In this document: piece after piece, positions 1 to 9,041 of the stretch
How positions within the stretch are numbered: position 1 is the stretch's first letter
Layout of the letters: every line of letters starts with the position of its first letter
NCBI RefSeq assembly: GCF_036867415.1
Contig: NZ_JBAJHU010000001.1
Coordinates: 310,001-374,000 of the forward strand
Direction: 5' to 3'
Length of the DNA stretch: 64,000 bases
DNA from: Rossellomorea sp036867415
GTDB lineage: Bacteria > Bacillota > Bacilli > Bacillales > Bacillaceae_B
Notes under the pieces: model-generated
Seen by the model: only the letters and a program-made list of their open reading frames with translations
The model's database searches: none
What the model was told of the DNA's origin: nothing
Program-made: the position numbers and the translations under genes

Positions 1-696
1 CACCCGATCAGATATATGACGTACGACACTTAAATCGTGGGAAATGAAGAGGTAGGTCAATTTCAATTCCTTCTGCAGTTTCTTAAGCAGATTCAGGATT
101 TGGGCCTGAATGGATACATCCAGTGCCGATACGGCTTCATCACAAATGATCACTTTCGGATTGACGGCGAGTGCCCGTGCGATTCCGATCCTTTGCCTCT
201 GTCCTCCGCTGAATTCGTGGGGGAGACGGTCCAGGGATGTAATCGGAAGGCCAACATAGTCCAATAATTCCTTCATACGGTCCTCTTGCTTGGAAGGGGG
301 CAGCACCTTCTGGATGGTCATGGCTTCTTTCAGGATATTTCTGACCGTTTGCCTCGGATTCAGTGAAGCGAATGGATCCTGGAAAATGACTTGGATATCG
401 CCCCTGATGTTTCTTAATTCTTTCTTGGATAGTTTGTTCAATTCCATTCCCTTGTATTGAATGCTGCCTTCCGTCGGCTTATCCAGTTGTAAAATGGCAC
501 GGCCGGTTGTCGATTTGCCGCAGCCGGATTCACCTACGATACTGAGGGTTTCCCCTTCATATAGTGTGAAGGTGATATCATCCACGGCTTTCACCACCTG
601 TTTCGGCTGGAACAATGACTCCCTTTTGATAGGGAAGTACTGCTTAAGGCCCTTCACTTCTAACACAGGTTTCTTTTCGGTCATTACAGCGGTCAT
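1..696 (-). CDS. Peptide-type ABC importer ATP-binding protein (OppF/DppF-like), 3' end outside window
   Basis: Cytoplasmic ATPase that would power the importer encoded by the next three minus-strand genes. The visible 232 codons carry Walker A GESGCGKS at residues 55-62, the ABC signature FSGGQRQR near residue 160, a Walker B ending in CDEA near 182, and a switch histidine in FISHDLS. The ATG at 694-696 overlaps the upstream gene's stop as ATGA and has AGAGGTG 8 bases before it; a second ATG at 682-684 is possible. The QDPFASLNPR motif is typical of the OppF/DppF branch. The C-terminus lies beyond base 1. Family is clear; the substrate is not. Confidence 0.93.
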   Translation of the reverse strand, partial: MTAVMTEKKPVLEVKGLKQYFPIKRESLFQPKQVVKAVDDITFTLYEGETLSIVGESGCGKSTTGRAILQLDKPTEGSIQYKGMELNKLSKKELRNIRGDIQVIFQDPFASLNPRQTVRNILKEAMTIQKVLPPSKQEDRMKELLDYVGLPITSLDRLPHEFSGGQRQRIGIARALAVNPKVIICDEAVSALDVSIQAQILNLLKKLQKELKLTYLFISHDLSVVRHISDRV

Positions 697-1688
697 GTCA
701 TCTGCACCTCTTTCTCGGCGTTATATAAGAAACATCTGATTTGACTGCCATCCTTCAAGGAGTGGAGCTGCGGTTCTTCCTCGTGACATTGGGCAGTCGC
801 CAATGCACAGCGGGGAGAAAAGCGGCAACCCTTCGGCATGTCATAGGGGGAAGGGACACTGCCCGGCATCGTGTCCAGTTCTGCCTGGTCTTCATGCAAT
901 TTCGGTAATGAAGACATCAGTCCGTTTGTGTATGGATGTTTCGGATTTGAGAATAATTGTTCTGCCGAACTATATTCCACCACCTGTCCGGCATACATGA
1001 CCGCTACTTTGTCACATAGCTCGGCTACCACTCCTAAATCGTGCGTGATGAAGATGATGCCCATATTAAGCTTTTTCTGAAGGTCCTTCATCAGCTCGAG
1101 GATCTGCGCCTGGATCGTCACATCCAGAGCCGTCGTCGGTTCATCGGCAATCAGGACTTCGGGGTTGCAGGCAAGGGCCATGGCAATCATGACGCGCTGC
1201 CTCATCCCTCCGCTCAGCTGGAAAGGTTCTTGTTTCGCCCGTTGTTCAGGTGAAGGGATCCCCACTAATTCGAGCATGTCGACCGCTTTCCTCCATGCAT
1301 CCTTTTTGCCGAGCTTTTGATGGATGCGAATGGCTTCTGCGATTTGCTCGCCAACGGGTATGACGGGGTTCAATGACGTCATCGGCTCTTGAAAGATCAT
1401 GGAAATCTGGTTTCCCCTGACCTGTCTCAGTTCGGATTCGGACATTTTAAGGATGTCCCTGCCTTTCAGCTCAACGGTTCCGTCCACTATTTTTCCGGGA
1501 GGGGAGGGAACGAGACGCAGAATCGAAAGCGAAGTCATACTCTTTCCACAACCTGATTCCCCGACAATCCCCAGCGTCTCGCCTTCATGAAGGACAAAAT
1601 CGATTCCATCCACGGCTTTCGTCACTCCTTTTTTCGAAGTGAAATAGGTTTTTAAGTTCTTTACTTCCAAGACCACCTGTTTACTCAT
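693..1688 (-). CDS. Peptide-type ABC importer ATP-binding protein (OppD/DppD-like)
   Basis: First of the two ATPases of the importer, 331 aa. Walker A GESGCGKS is at residues 43-50, followed by the Q-loop in IFQEPMTSLNP, signature LSGGMRQR near 158, and Walker B VLIADEP near 180. The C-terminal oligopeptide-transporter extension contains the cysteine cluster GCRFSPRC plus two further cysteines; in related DppD/OppD proteins this region can bind an iron-sulfur cluster. The gene overlaps the next ATPase by 4 bases and lies 11 bases after the permease stop, so the four genes form one transcript running from about 3542 down past base 1. Confidence 0.94.
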   Translation of the reverse strand: MSKQVVLEVKNLKTYFTSKKGVTKAVDGIDFVLHEGETLGIVGESGCGKSMTSLSILRLVPSPPGKIVDGTVELKGRDILKMSESELRQVRGNQISMIFQEPMTSLNPVIPVGEQIAEAIRIHQKLGKKDAWRKAVDMLELVGIPSPEQRAKQEPFQLSGGMRQRVMIAMALACNPEVLIADEPTTALDVTIQAQILELMKDLQKKLNMGIIFITHDLGVVAELCDKVAVMYAGQVVEYSSAEQLFSNPKHPYTNGLMSSLPKLHEDQAELDTMPGSVPSPYDMPKGCRFSPRCALATAQCHEEEPQLHSLKDGSQIRCFLYNAEKEVQMT

Positions 1689-1699
1689 TACAACCCCTC

Positions 1700-2620
1700 C
1701 TAGTTAAGTTCAATTCGTTTGTTAAAGAATCGGTACAATACGTCCACGAACAGATTGACAATCACGAATACCAGGGATGCGACCAATACACCGCCCTGGA
1801 CCATCGGAAGATCCCGTGTACGGATGGAGTCAACGATCATGCGGCCGAGTCCATTGATGGCAAAAACGGATTCGATTAATACCGTTCCCCCCAGAAGCGC
1901 ACCAAACTGCAGGCCTACCACCGTGATGACGGGAATCAATGCGTTGCGAAGGGCATGCTTGTAGATGATGGCAAAGCCTTTCAATCCCTTTGCCCGGGCA
2001 GTCCTGATATAGTCCTGCCTCACGACTTCCAGCATACTCGAACGCGTCATTCTGGCTACGATGGCAGCTCCTCCGACCCCAAGTGTAAAGGCAGGTAAGA
2101 TGATATGAAGCATACTGTCCCATCCTGCCACAGGTAAAAGCTGAAGCTTTACTGAAAATAGATAGATGGATAACAGACCCATAAAGAAGCTTGGAAGGGA
2201 AATCCCTAATAAAGCGACGATCATGACGGTAATATCGGTGGCAGAGTATGGTCTGACTGCGGATATGATCCCGGCGGTCATTCCAAGAACAATCGTAATC
2301 AGAATACTGTAGAAGGCCAATTCAATCGTGATCGGTAAGCGGGTCATGATTTCCTGGATGACAGGTTGCTGGCTTTTCAACGATTGTCCAAGGTCACCTT
2401 GGAATACATTCATGATGTATTCTCCGTATTGAACATAGAGGGGCCGGTTCAAGCCGAGCTCCGTCCTTAATTGGTCGATTGCATCTTTTGATGCCCCTTC
2501 TCCTGCAAGGATGACGGCCGGGTCTCCGGGAACCATTTGCATGATGAGGAAGACCACCAGGGTGACACCGAATATGACGGGTATGATCTCTATTAATCTT
2601 CTGAAAATGTACAATAGCAT
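1700..2620 (-). CDS. Peptide-type ABC importer permease (DppB/OppB-like)
   Basis: Integral membrane permease of 306 aa, the usual length for the DppB/OppB family. The start MLLYIFRRLIEIIPVIFGVT is the classical N-terminal helix of this family, followed by a periplasm-side loop with GDPA and LGLNRPL motifs. The EAA coupling loop (RTARAKGLKGFAIIYKHALRNALIPV) lies in the C-terminal half, where it docks on the ATPases. Six membrane segments are expected. It lies 16 bases after the second permease gene. The order permease C, permease B, ATPase, ATPase is a shuffled version of the usual dppABCDF order. Confidence 0.93.
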   Translation of the reverse strand: MLLYIFRRLIEIIPVIFGVTLVVFLIMQMVPGDPAVILAGEGASKDAIDQLRTELGLNRPLYVQYGEYIMNVFQGDLGQSLKSQQPVIQEIMTRLPITIELAFYSILITIVLGMTAGIISAVRPYSATDITVMIVALLGISLPSFFMGLLSIYLFSVKLQLLPVAGWDSMLHIILPAFTLGVGGAAIVARMTRSSMLEVVRQDYIRTARAKGLKGFAIIYKHALRNALIPVITVVGLQFGALLGGTVLIESVFAINGLGRMIVDSIRTRDLPMVQGGVLVASLVFVIVNLFVDVLYRFFNKRIELN

Positions 2621-2636
2621 TTCTTATTCCTCCTTA

Positions 2637-3542
2637 TTATGATTTCAGTCTCGGATCAAGAGCATCCCGCAGCCCATCCCCGAACAGGTTAAAGCCCAGT
2701 ACAAGAATGGAAATCGCCAACCCAGGGAAAAGGGCGATGTAAGGGGCGGTGAATAAAAAGTCTCTTCCACTGGACAGCATCGTTCCCCATTCAGGCGAAG
2801 GAGGTTGTGCCCCTAGTCCAAGGAAAGATAACCCTGCTGCTGAAAGGATGGCGGTAGCAAGCCGTAAAGACCCTTGAATGATAATGGGAGATAAAATGTT
2901 TGGCAGAATGTGCCTGAAGATGATGATGAAATCATTGGCTCCCAGCGACCGGATGGCATCGATATATTCAAGTTTCTTCGTTTCTAATGTGGATCCCCGG
3001 ACCACCCTTGCAAATAAAGGGATGGAAAAAACCCCGACCGCAATCATGACATTCACCAGGCTCGGCCCTAACGCTGAGATAATGGCAAGAGCCAGCAGAA
3101 TACCGGGGAACGCAAGCATGACATCCAAGACCCGGCTGAGGACGGTATCCAACCATCCTCCGTAAAACCCGGAAATCAACCCCATGATGATCCCAAAGAA
3201 AGCACCGAATCCGACGGCCGCGAATCCGACTCCCATGGAAAGGCGGGAGCCGTAAAGGATCCTGGCAAGAATATCCCGTCCTTTATCATCGGTCCCCATC
3301 CAATGTTCCGCGCTCGGGGGCTGGAGTTTATTGTCCAGCTGAATGTCATAAGGATCATAAACAGCAAGTAGTGGGGCAAACAGGGCGACCATAATAAAGA
3401 AGAGAATGATCCCTCCTCCAACTACAGCTGCCTTGTTTTTCGAAAAGGTCTCCCAGAAGGGTTTGATCCTTTTTTCAAAAAGGCTGGGTTTTGAATCGAG
3501 TATCGGTGATTGAAGTTCTGGAACTTTAAGTTCTGTCGACAT
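2637..3542 (-). CDS. Peptide-type ABC importer permease (DppC/OppC-like)
   Basis: Second permease of the importer, 301 aa. An N-terminal cytoplasmic tail of about 38 residues precedes a first membrane helix, then the family motif HWMGTDDKGRDILARILYGSR near residues 80-100, and the EAA loop (DAIRSLGANDFIIIFRHILPN) in the second half. The C-terminal GDGLRDALDPRLK is characteristic of DppC/OppC. It is the first gene of the minus-strand transcript, with AGGAGG about 8 bases before the ATG. The 177-bp space to the divergent binding-protein gene should hold both promoters. Confidence 0.94.
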   Translation of the reverse strand: MSTELKVPELQSPILDSKPSLFEKRIKPFWETFSKNKAAVVGGGIILFFIMVALFAPLLAVYDPYDIQLDNKLQPPSAEHWMGTDDKGRDILARILYGSRLSMGVGFAAVGFGAFFGIIMGLISGFYGGWLDTVLSRVLDVMLAFPGILLALAIISALGPSLVNVMIAVGVFSIPLFARVVRGSTLETKKLEYIDAIRSLGANDFIIIFRHILPNILSPIIIQGSLRLATAILSAAGLSFLGLGAQPPSPEWGTMLSSGRDFLFTAPYIALFPGLAISILVLGFNLFGDGLRDALDPRLKS

Positions 3543-3719
3543 AACGTTTCCTCCTCATTGAAATGTTTGTGTAACTCAAAGATAGAGGAAGGGGAGTGGA
3601 AAGGAAAGATGATAAGTTGGAATTGTCAAAATAATTAAAAAGTTGGTAAAGATATTGAAAATCATTCGCTTCTTTCTTTTTTATAATGCAGATAGGCAAG
3701 AACAATATGGAAAAGGAGA

Positions 3720-5300
3720 GTGGATGAATTGATCGAAAAGAAAAAGCTGTTCAAGGGGATGGCAGGACTGATGATTGCTGCGGTCATGCTCCTAACCCAG
3801 GCATGTTCAACAAGTAATGTAGAAAGTGAAACCGCAAGCAAGCAAGGCGGCGGATCAGAGGGCGGGATACTGAAGGTCGTCAGGCTATCGGATGCTACCA
3901 ATTTAGATCCCCATTTTATAACGGATATCCCATCCGCCAATGTTCTCTACCAAAAGGTGTATGAAACTCTTGTGACATTCGATAAAGACATGAAGATCGT
4001 GCCTTCCTTAGCGAAGAGCTGGGAACAGCCGGACGATACAACATGGGAATTCACTCTGAATGAAGGGATCAAATTCCACGATGGTTCAGCATTTAATGCG
4101 GAAGCCGTGAAGGTCACGTTCGACCGCTTGCTCAATCCAGACACTGGATCTCCTCAAAAGGATAAGCTTGGTATGATCAAAGAGATCAACGTACTGGATG
4201 AATATACCGTTCAATTCAAGCTGGATGCACCTTATGCACCGCTATTATCGATCCTTGCAAGTAATGAAGGAAGTATCATGAGCCCGAAAGCAGTGAAAGA
4301 AAATCCTGATAGTCTTGCTAAGCATCCAATCGGCACCGGCCCGTTTGCCTTCGAATCCTGGAAGTCTGGCCAGTCCATCACGCTGAAAAAAAATGAAGAG
4401 TACTGGGGCGAACAACCGAAAATTGATGGAATCGAGTTTCAGGTTGTACCAGAGGATGCGACCCGTTTAGCAATGATCGAAACGGGTGAGGCCCATATCA
4501 GCGATCAAGTGCCGGTTACAGAAATCGAGCGCATCGAAAGCTCCGACACATTGAATCTGTATCGAACAGAAGGGCTGGCCGTCGAATATGTCGGATTCAA
4601 TACACAAAAAGAGCCATTCGATAATGTGAAAGTAAGACAAGCCATTTCCATGGCCATTGAACGAGAGGCGATCATCAAAGGAATCTATAACGGTGTGGGA
4701 ACATTGGCGAACTCTGCCATGAGTCCTAAAGTATTCGGTCATAGTGAAAAAGTGAAACCGTATGAGTATGATCCGAAGGCTGCGAAGGAGCTTCTAAAAG
4801 AGGCAGGATTTGAAAAGGGTCTGGAGCTGACGTTGATTACAAGTGACCGTAAGGAACGGATCAATATGGCGGAAGTCATCCAGTCGCAGTTAAAGGGAAT
4901 CGGGATCAGCGTCGATATTCAAGTCCTTGAATACGGGGCGTATATTGAAGCTGTCGACACAGGGGCACATGATATGTTCATCGGTGGATGGGGGAATGCA
5001 ACAGGTGATGGAGACTACAACCAGTACAACTTGTTCCACTCTGCTTCCCACGGTTCACCAGGAAACCATTTCTATTATACAAATGAAAAAGTCGATGAAC
5101 TGATCGAGCAGGCAAGAAGTGAAGTGGACCCTGAAGCCAGAAAGAAATTATATGAAGAAGCAATGATCATCGAAATGGAAGAAGCGGTATACATTCCAAT
5201 CCGAAATTACGAGCACTTAGCAGTATACAACAATGAAGTGAAAGATTTCTGGCTGAGTGCTGTCAACTACTTAATGGTGAACGACGCAACAATCGAATAG
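3720..5300 (+). CDS. Extracellular solute-binding lipoprotein, family 5 (peptide/nickel/opine type)
   Basis: Substrate-binding component of the divergent ABC importer, anchored outside the membrane. The signal peptide ends in a lipobox-like LTQAC around residue 29, followed by a Ser/Gly-rich linker. The mature part has SBP_bac_5 landmarks: LDPHFITD, YETLVTFD, PSLAKSWEQPDDTTWEFTL and GTGPFAFESW. The GTG at 3720 and an in-frame TTG at 3729 both suit the AAAAGGAGAG site; the second gives better spacing. It is separated by 68 bases from the first amidohydrolase gene, which suggests that import and breakdown are coordinated. Substrate unknown; family 5 also carries opines, glycosides and heterocycles, not only peptides. 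Confidence 0.92.
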   Translation: MDELIEKKKLFKGMAGLMIAAVMLLTQACSTSNVESETASKQGGGSEGGILKVVRLSDATNLDPHFITDIPSANVLYQKVYETLVTFDKDMKIVPSLAKSWEQPDDTTWEFTLNEGIKFHDGSAFNAEAVKVTFDRLLNPDTGSPQKDKLGMIKEINVLDEYTVQFKLDAPYAPLLSILASNEGSIMSPKAVKENPDSLAKHPIGTGPFAFESWKSGQSITLKKNEEYWGEQPKIDGIEFQVVPEDATRLAMIETGEAHISDQVPVTEIERIESSDTLNLYRTEGLAVEYVGFNTQKEPFDNVKVRQAISMAIEREAIIKGIYNGVGTLANSAMSPKVFGHSEKVKPYEYDPKAAKELLKEAGFEKGLELTLITSDRKERINMAEVIQSQLKGIGISVDIQVLEYGAYIEAVDTGAHDMFIGGWGNATGDGDYNQYNLFHSASHGSPGNHFYYTNEKVDELIEQARSEVDPEARKKLYEEAMIIEMEEAVYIPIRNYEHLAVYNNEVKDFWLSAVNYLMVNDATIE

Positions 5301-5368
5301 GAATGATGCGGATGGTGGAGGAGCACCATCCGCAACCTAGTAAACACTTAATCTTGGAGGCTGATTTA

Positions 5369-6613
5369 ATGAAAACGATTTGGATGAAAAATGTGAGAAT
5401 GGAAACCGGATTTGAGAAAGAGAATGAAGTAGTGACGGGGACGCTTACCGAATATGCCCATGTCAAAATAGTAGATGGAGAGATTAAGGCGATCACGCAG
5501 GACGAGTCACAAATTGAATCCGGGACAGCCGTTATCGATGCAAAAGGGAAGCTGATCCTGCCATCTTTTCGTGAAATGCATATCCATATAGACAAAACCT
5601 ACTACAGCGGTCCGTGGAAGGCTTGCCGTCCAATCACAAAAGGAATTTTCACTAGAATAGAAGAAGAACAGGAACTGCTGCCGAAGCAATTGCCATACGC
5701 TAAGGACCGCGCCGAAAAGATGATCGAGCTGCTGCTGCGTAATGGACACACTCACATCAGGACTCACTGCAATATCGAACCGACTTCGGGTTTGAAACAT
5801 CTGGAAGTGACGGTCAACGCATTAGAGAAATATAAACAGCACCTGACCTATGATATTGTAGCGTTTCCTCAACATGGTCTCCTGCGCAGCAATTCTGTTG
5901 AACTGATGCGGGAAGCCATGAAAAATGGTGCCACCCTCGTCGGCGGGGTCGATCCGGCTACAGTGGACCGTCAGATCGATCAATCATTATATACGACATT
6001 TGATATTGCAGCTGAGCATAATGCCGGTGTCGATATTCATCTTCATGATCCGGACACGCTTGGAGCTTTTACCTTTGAACGTCTTGCTGATTATACAAAG
6101 GAAGCGAACTTGAAGGGACGCGTCACGATCAGTCATGCCATTGCCCTCGGAGATCTTGAGGGGCAGGCACTTACAGACATGATGGCCATCTTGAAAGATC
6201 AAGAGATTGATATTACCACAACCATTCCAATCAACCGCCCGACCATTCCGGTTCCGACTCTCGATCAATATGGTCTGCAGGTATCGGTCGGTCATGACAG
6301 CTTAACCGATCACTGGTCTCCTTTTGGAACAGGGGACACAATCGAGAAGTTGAACATGTTAGCTGAGCGATTCCGATTGATCGATGAATACTCAATCAAC
6401 CGTACATGGAAATACGCTTCCGGAGGAATTACGCCTCTCGATCATGAAGGGAAACAGGTGTGGCCGCAAGTCGGGGATGCAGCAGACTTTGTCCTGGTGG
6501 AAGCAAGCTGCTCAGCAGAAGCAGTGGCAAGGAGAGCAAGAATTGATTCCGTATATAAGAACGGGGAAAAAGTGATTCTGCCTCAATCTGAATCTGTATT
6601 GATCAATAAATAA
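5369..6613 (+). CDS. Metal-dependent amidohydrolase/deaminase, cytosine-deaminase-like (first copy)
   Basis: Cytoplasmic hydrolase of the amidohydrolase superfamily, 414 aa from the ATG at 5369, which has TTGGAGG 8 bases upstream; a longer in-frame ORF from 5303 lacks such a site. Metal-binding motifs follow the cytosine deaminase/AtzC pattern: EMHIHIDKTY (HxHxDK), THIRTHCN, FPQHGL, DIHLHD, SHAIAL and GHDSLTDHWSPFG. These enzymes deaminate or deamidate N-heterocycles and related amides. It lies directly before a clearly related second copy and after the importer's binding protein. The exact substrate cannot be read from the sequence. Confidence 0.87.
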   Translation: MKTIWMKNVRMETGFEKENEVVTGTLTEYAHVKIVDGEIKAITQDESQIESGTAVIDAKGKLILPSFREMHIHIDKTYYSGPWKACRPITKGIFTRIEEEQELLPKQLPYAKDRAEKMIELLLRNGHTHIRTHCNIEPTSGLKHLEVTVNALEKYKQHLTYDIVAFPQHGLLRSNSVELMREAMKNGATLVGGVDPATVDRQIDQSLYTTFDIAAEHNAGVDIHLHDPDTLGAFTFERLADYTKEANLKGRVTISHAIALGDLEGQALTDMMAILKDQEIDITTTIPINRPTIPVPTLDQYGLQVSVGHDSLTDHWSPFGTGDTIEKLNMLAERFRLIDEYSINRTWKYASGGITPLDHEGKQVWPQVGDAADFVLVEASCSAEAVARRARIDSVYKNGEKVILPQSESVLINK

Positions 6614-6631
6614 TAGATGGGAGACGTTGCG

Positions 6632-7864
6632 ATGATCTGGCTGAAAAATGTGAAGCTTGAAGTAGGAAACATGGTAAACGGGGGATTAACCGAAACCAAA
6701 ACAGAGACCTTTCACCTTGGAATCAGGGAAGGGAAAATCATTGAACAATTGCCCCATACACAACCCATACCCCAGCACGCTGATGAGGTCTATGATATTA
6801 AAGGTCTCCTTGCTATTCCGACCTTTAAAGAAATGCATAATCATTTGGATAAAACGTATCTGTCACTTGGCTGGAAAGCAACTAAGCCAGTGAAAAATCT
6901 CAAAGAAAGACTTCAATTTGAAGCAGAAGAGCTGACGGAACTTGCTCCGACCACGAAGCAAAGAGCGAAACGGATGATCGACGAAATCCTTTCAAACGGT
7001 TCCACTCACATCCGCACGCACGTAAACATCGATCCCTACATTGGATTGAAGAACCTGGAAGGTGTCATCGAGGCATTGGAAGAGTATAAGCATGCGGTCA
7101 CGGCAGACATCATTGCCTTTCCACAACATGGATTACTGAGAGATTCGATGCCGGCATTAATGAGAGAAGCAATGAGAAATGGAGCGACCATGGTAGGAGG
7201 GCTCGACCCGGCAGGTATCGATCGCTCAATCGAGAAGTCACTCTATGAAACCATGAATATTGCGCATGAGTTCGATGCCGATGTAGACATCCATCTCCAT
7301 GACGGCGGACATATGGGAACGTACACGATTGAAAAGTGGATCGAAATGGTGGAAGAGTCTGACTGGCAGAATCGAACGGCGATCAGCCATGCTTTCTGTA
7401 TCGGTGAGGTACCGGAAGTGAAACAGGTTGAACTGGCAGAGAGATTAGGAGACAACGGAGTGGCCATCATGTCCACCATACCGCTGACCAAGTCTCTTCC
7501 TCCTATCCAGCTCCTGGATGATCATGGCGTAAAGGTTCATCTTGGATGTGACGGGTTTTATGACTCCTGGAGTCCGCTCGGTCACGGAGATATTTTAGAA
7601 AAGGTGTATAAATATGGACAGTTGACAAGAAAAAGCGATGAAGTATCCTTGCGTGACAGCTTGAAGTGGATCACGGGAGGAATAACGGCCTTGACGAAAA
7701 CAGGCGAATACAAGTGGCCACTGGCAGAAGATGATGCAAGCTTTATTTTCGTTGACGCCGCTTCTTCAGCAGAGGTCGTTGCACGAAGACCGAAACGAGC
7801 TGCCGTGATGAACAAAGGGAAAGTCGTATATGGGTCTCTCTGGTGTACCCATGAGCTGGTGTAA
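6632..7864 (+). CDS. Metal-dependent amidohydrolase/deaminase, cytosine-deaminase-like (second copy)
   Basis: Paralog of the preceding gene, 410 aa from ATG 6632 (GGGAG about 9 bases upstream; the ATG at 6617 lies too close to the site). It retains the same metal and substrate landmarks in order: EMHNHLDKTY, THIRTHVN, FPQHGLL, DIHLHDGG, SHAFCIG and GCDGFYDSWSPLG. The first HxH becomes HNH and the late aspartate motif is GCDGFYD rather than GHDSLTD, so specificity may have diverged. The two copies probably arose by tandem duplication. The stop codon overlaps the next gene's start by one base (TAATG), indicating translational coupling. Confidence 0.87.
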   Translation: MIWLKNVKLEVGNMVNGGLTETKTETFHLGIREGKIIEQLPHTQPIPQHADEVYDIKGLLAIPTFKEMHNHLDKTYLSLGWKATKPVKNLKERLQFEAEELTELAPTTKQRAKRMIDEILSNGSTHIRTHVNIDPYIGLKNLEGVIEALEEYKHAVTADIIAFPQHGLLRDSMPALMREAMRNGATMVGGLDPAGIDRSIEKSLYETMNIAHEFDADVDIHLHDGGHMGTYTIEKWIEMVEESDWQNRTAISHAFCIGEVPEVKQVELAERLGDNGVAIMSTIPLTKSLPPIQLLDDHGVKVHLGCDGFYDSWSPLGHGDILEKVYKYGQLTRKSDEVSLRDSLKWITGGITALTKTGEYKWPLAEDDASFIFVDAASSAEVVARRPKRAAVMNKGKVVYGSLWCTHELV

Positions 7865-8784
7865 TGAAAGAGAGATTTAATGGAAAGCCCGTGTATCTAT
7901 ACATGGGCCTCCTTTTTTGTGTGGTCTGCTGGGGAAGCAATTTTATTTTTGGTGCAATCTTGGTCCAGTATTTCAAGCCGATGGAAATCGCTTTTTTAAG
8001 GCTGATTTTCATTACCTTGTTTCTGATGATCTTGTTTTATAAACCAATTAAACAAGCCCGCTCGTTAAAATCGATGATCATCCCGCTGATCTTCATCGGC
8101 TTCATCGGTGTGACCTTGAATCATTGGAGTTTCTATGCCAGCTTGACCAAAGCATCACCGGTAACGGCAGCCTTGATTTTGGCTACGGCTCCCATTTGTA
8201 CATCCCTTATCAATTCGGTTGTGTTCAAGGAACGTAAAAGCTCCTCTTTCTGGATATGGAGCATGCTCAGCTTTGTTGGTGTGCTTTTGGTCATTATGAA
8301 AAAGGGGGCCATTGTGATTGGGGGCGGAGAAGGATATATCTTTCTTACGATGATTACCTTTTCCGTTTTCATGGTGCTTGTGGAACGCTATGCGAAGCAT
8401 CTGTCTTCCGTTCTACTGACATTTTATTCAACAATGGTCGGGTTGATCCTGATGACCGTGTTTTTGCCATTCACTGACGTTTCCTTTCTGAGGCACGTTC
8501 CGTTCAGCATTTGGATGCTTCTTTTTTTTACGGCCATCATCATGCATGGGATCTGCCCGCTTATTTGGAACCATTGTATTTCAAAAGCCGGCTCCACCAA
8601 TACGTCACTCTTATTGAATATAGAGCCGTTTGTGGCTATGGTGGCCGGATATATTGTGTTGAACGAATCAGTAAGCACTATGCAATTGATCGGAGCCACG
8701 ACGATATTAGTAGGTGTGACCATGGCTCTTCACTCGAACCGGGTATCGCGGATGGTTAGCTTGAAAGAAGAGACTCCTATTTGA
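7864..8784 (+). CDS. EamA/DMT-family transporter
   Basis: Membrane protein of 306 aa with about ten hydrophobic segments arranged as two EamA repeats. Landmarks are LLFCVVCWGSNFIFGAIL at the start of the first repeat, FLRLIFITL, and NIEPFVAMVAGYIVLNE with GATTILVGV in the second. EamA proteins usually export metabolites or amino acids. The start overlaps the stop of the second amidohydrolase by one base and a strong terminator follows at 8842, so it ends the catabolic transcript. It may export a product of the two amidohydrolases; that role is inference from position. Confidence 0.9.
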   Translation: MKERFNGKPVYLYMGLLFCVVCWGSNFIFGAILVQYFKPMEIAFLRLIFITLFLMILFYKPIKQARSLKSMIIPLIFIGFIGVTLNHWSFYASLTKASPVTAALILATAPICTSLINSVVFKERKSSSFWIWSMLSFVGVLLVIMKKGAIVIGGGEGYIFLTMITFSVFMVLVERYAKHLSSVLLTFYSTMVGLILMTVFLPFTDVSFLRHVPFSIWMLLFFTAIIMHGICPLIWNHCISKAGSTNTSLLLNIEPFVAMVAGYIVLNESVSTMQLIGATTILVGVTMALHSNRVSRMVSLKEETPI

Positions 8785-8841
8785 TTATTATGACATGGCA
8801 TCCTTTACCGTAACTGTAATTAATGCATACTTTAAAACAAT

Positions 8842-8896
8842 AAAATCCGAACTATTTTGAATCCTGGAATACAAAATAATCGTTCGGATTTTTCTT
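8842..8896 (+). terminator. Rho-independent terminator after the amidohydrolase-EamA operon
   Basis: AATCCGAAC at 8844-8852 pairs with GTTCGGATT at 8882-8890, and the inner TATTTTG/CAAAATA pair extends the stem. A run of T follows. The same AATCCGAAC/TTCGGATT stem recurs at 24867-24925, and TTTGTCCCA shortly downstream resembles the end of the element at 38806-39119. Confidence 0.85.
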
Positions 8897-9041
8897 CGAC
8901 TAAAACACTTTGTCCCAGACTCTTTGTATGAGGTTTATACCATTCAATCCCACTCTAGCTGAAGGAGGAATCTAACCTTTCATGCTAATCCTTTTTTAGG
9001 ATTTATTAGTTGTAGGAATTGTATCTCTTTTACACTGAAGA

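Noticed and set aside
1..8784. Nickel or dipeptide importer assignment
   Set aside because: Family 5 binding proteins cover many ligands, and the neighbouring amidohydrolases argue for another substrate; no specific call is justified.
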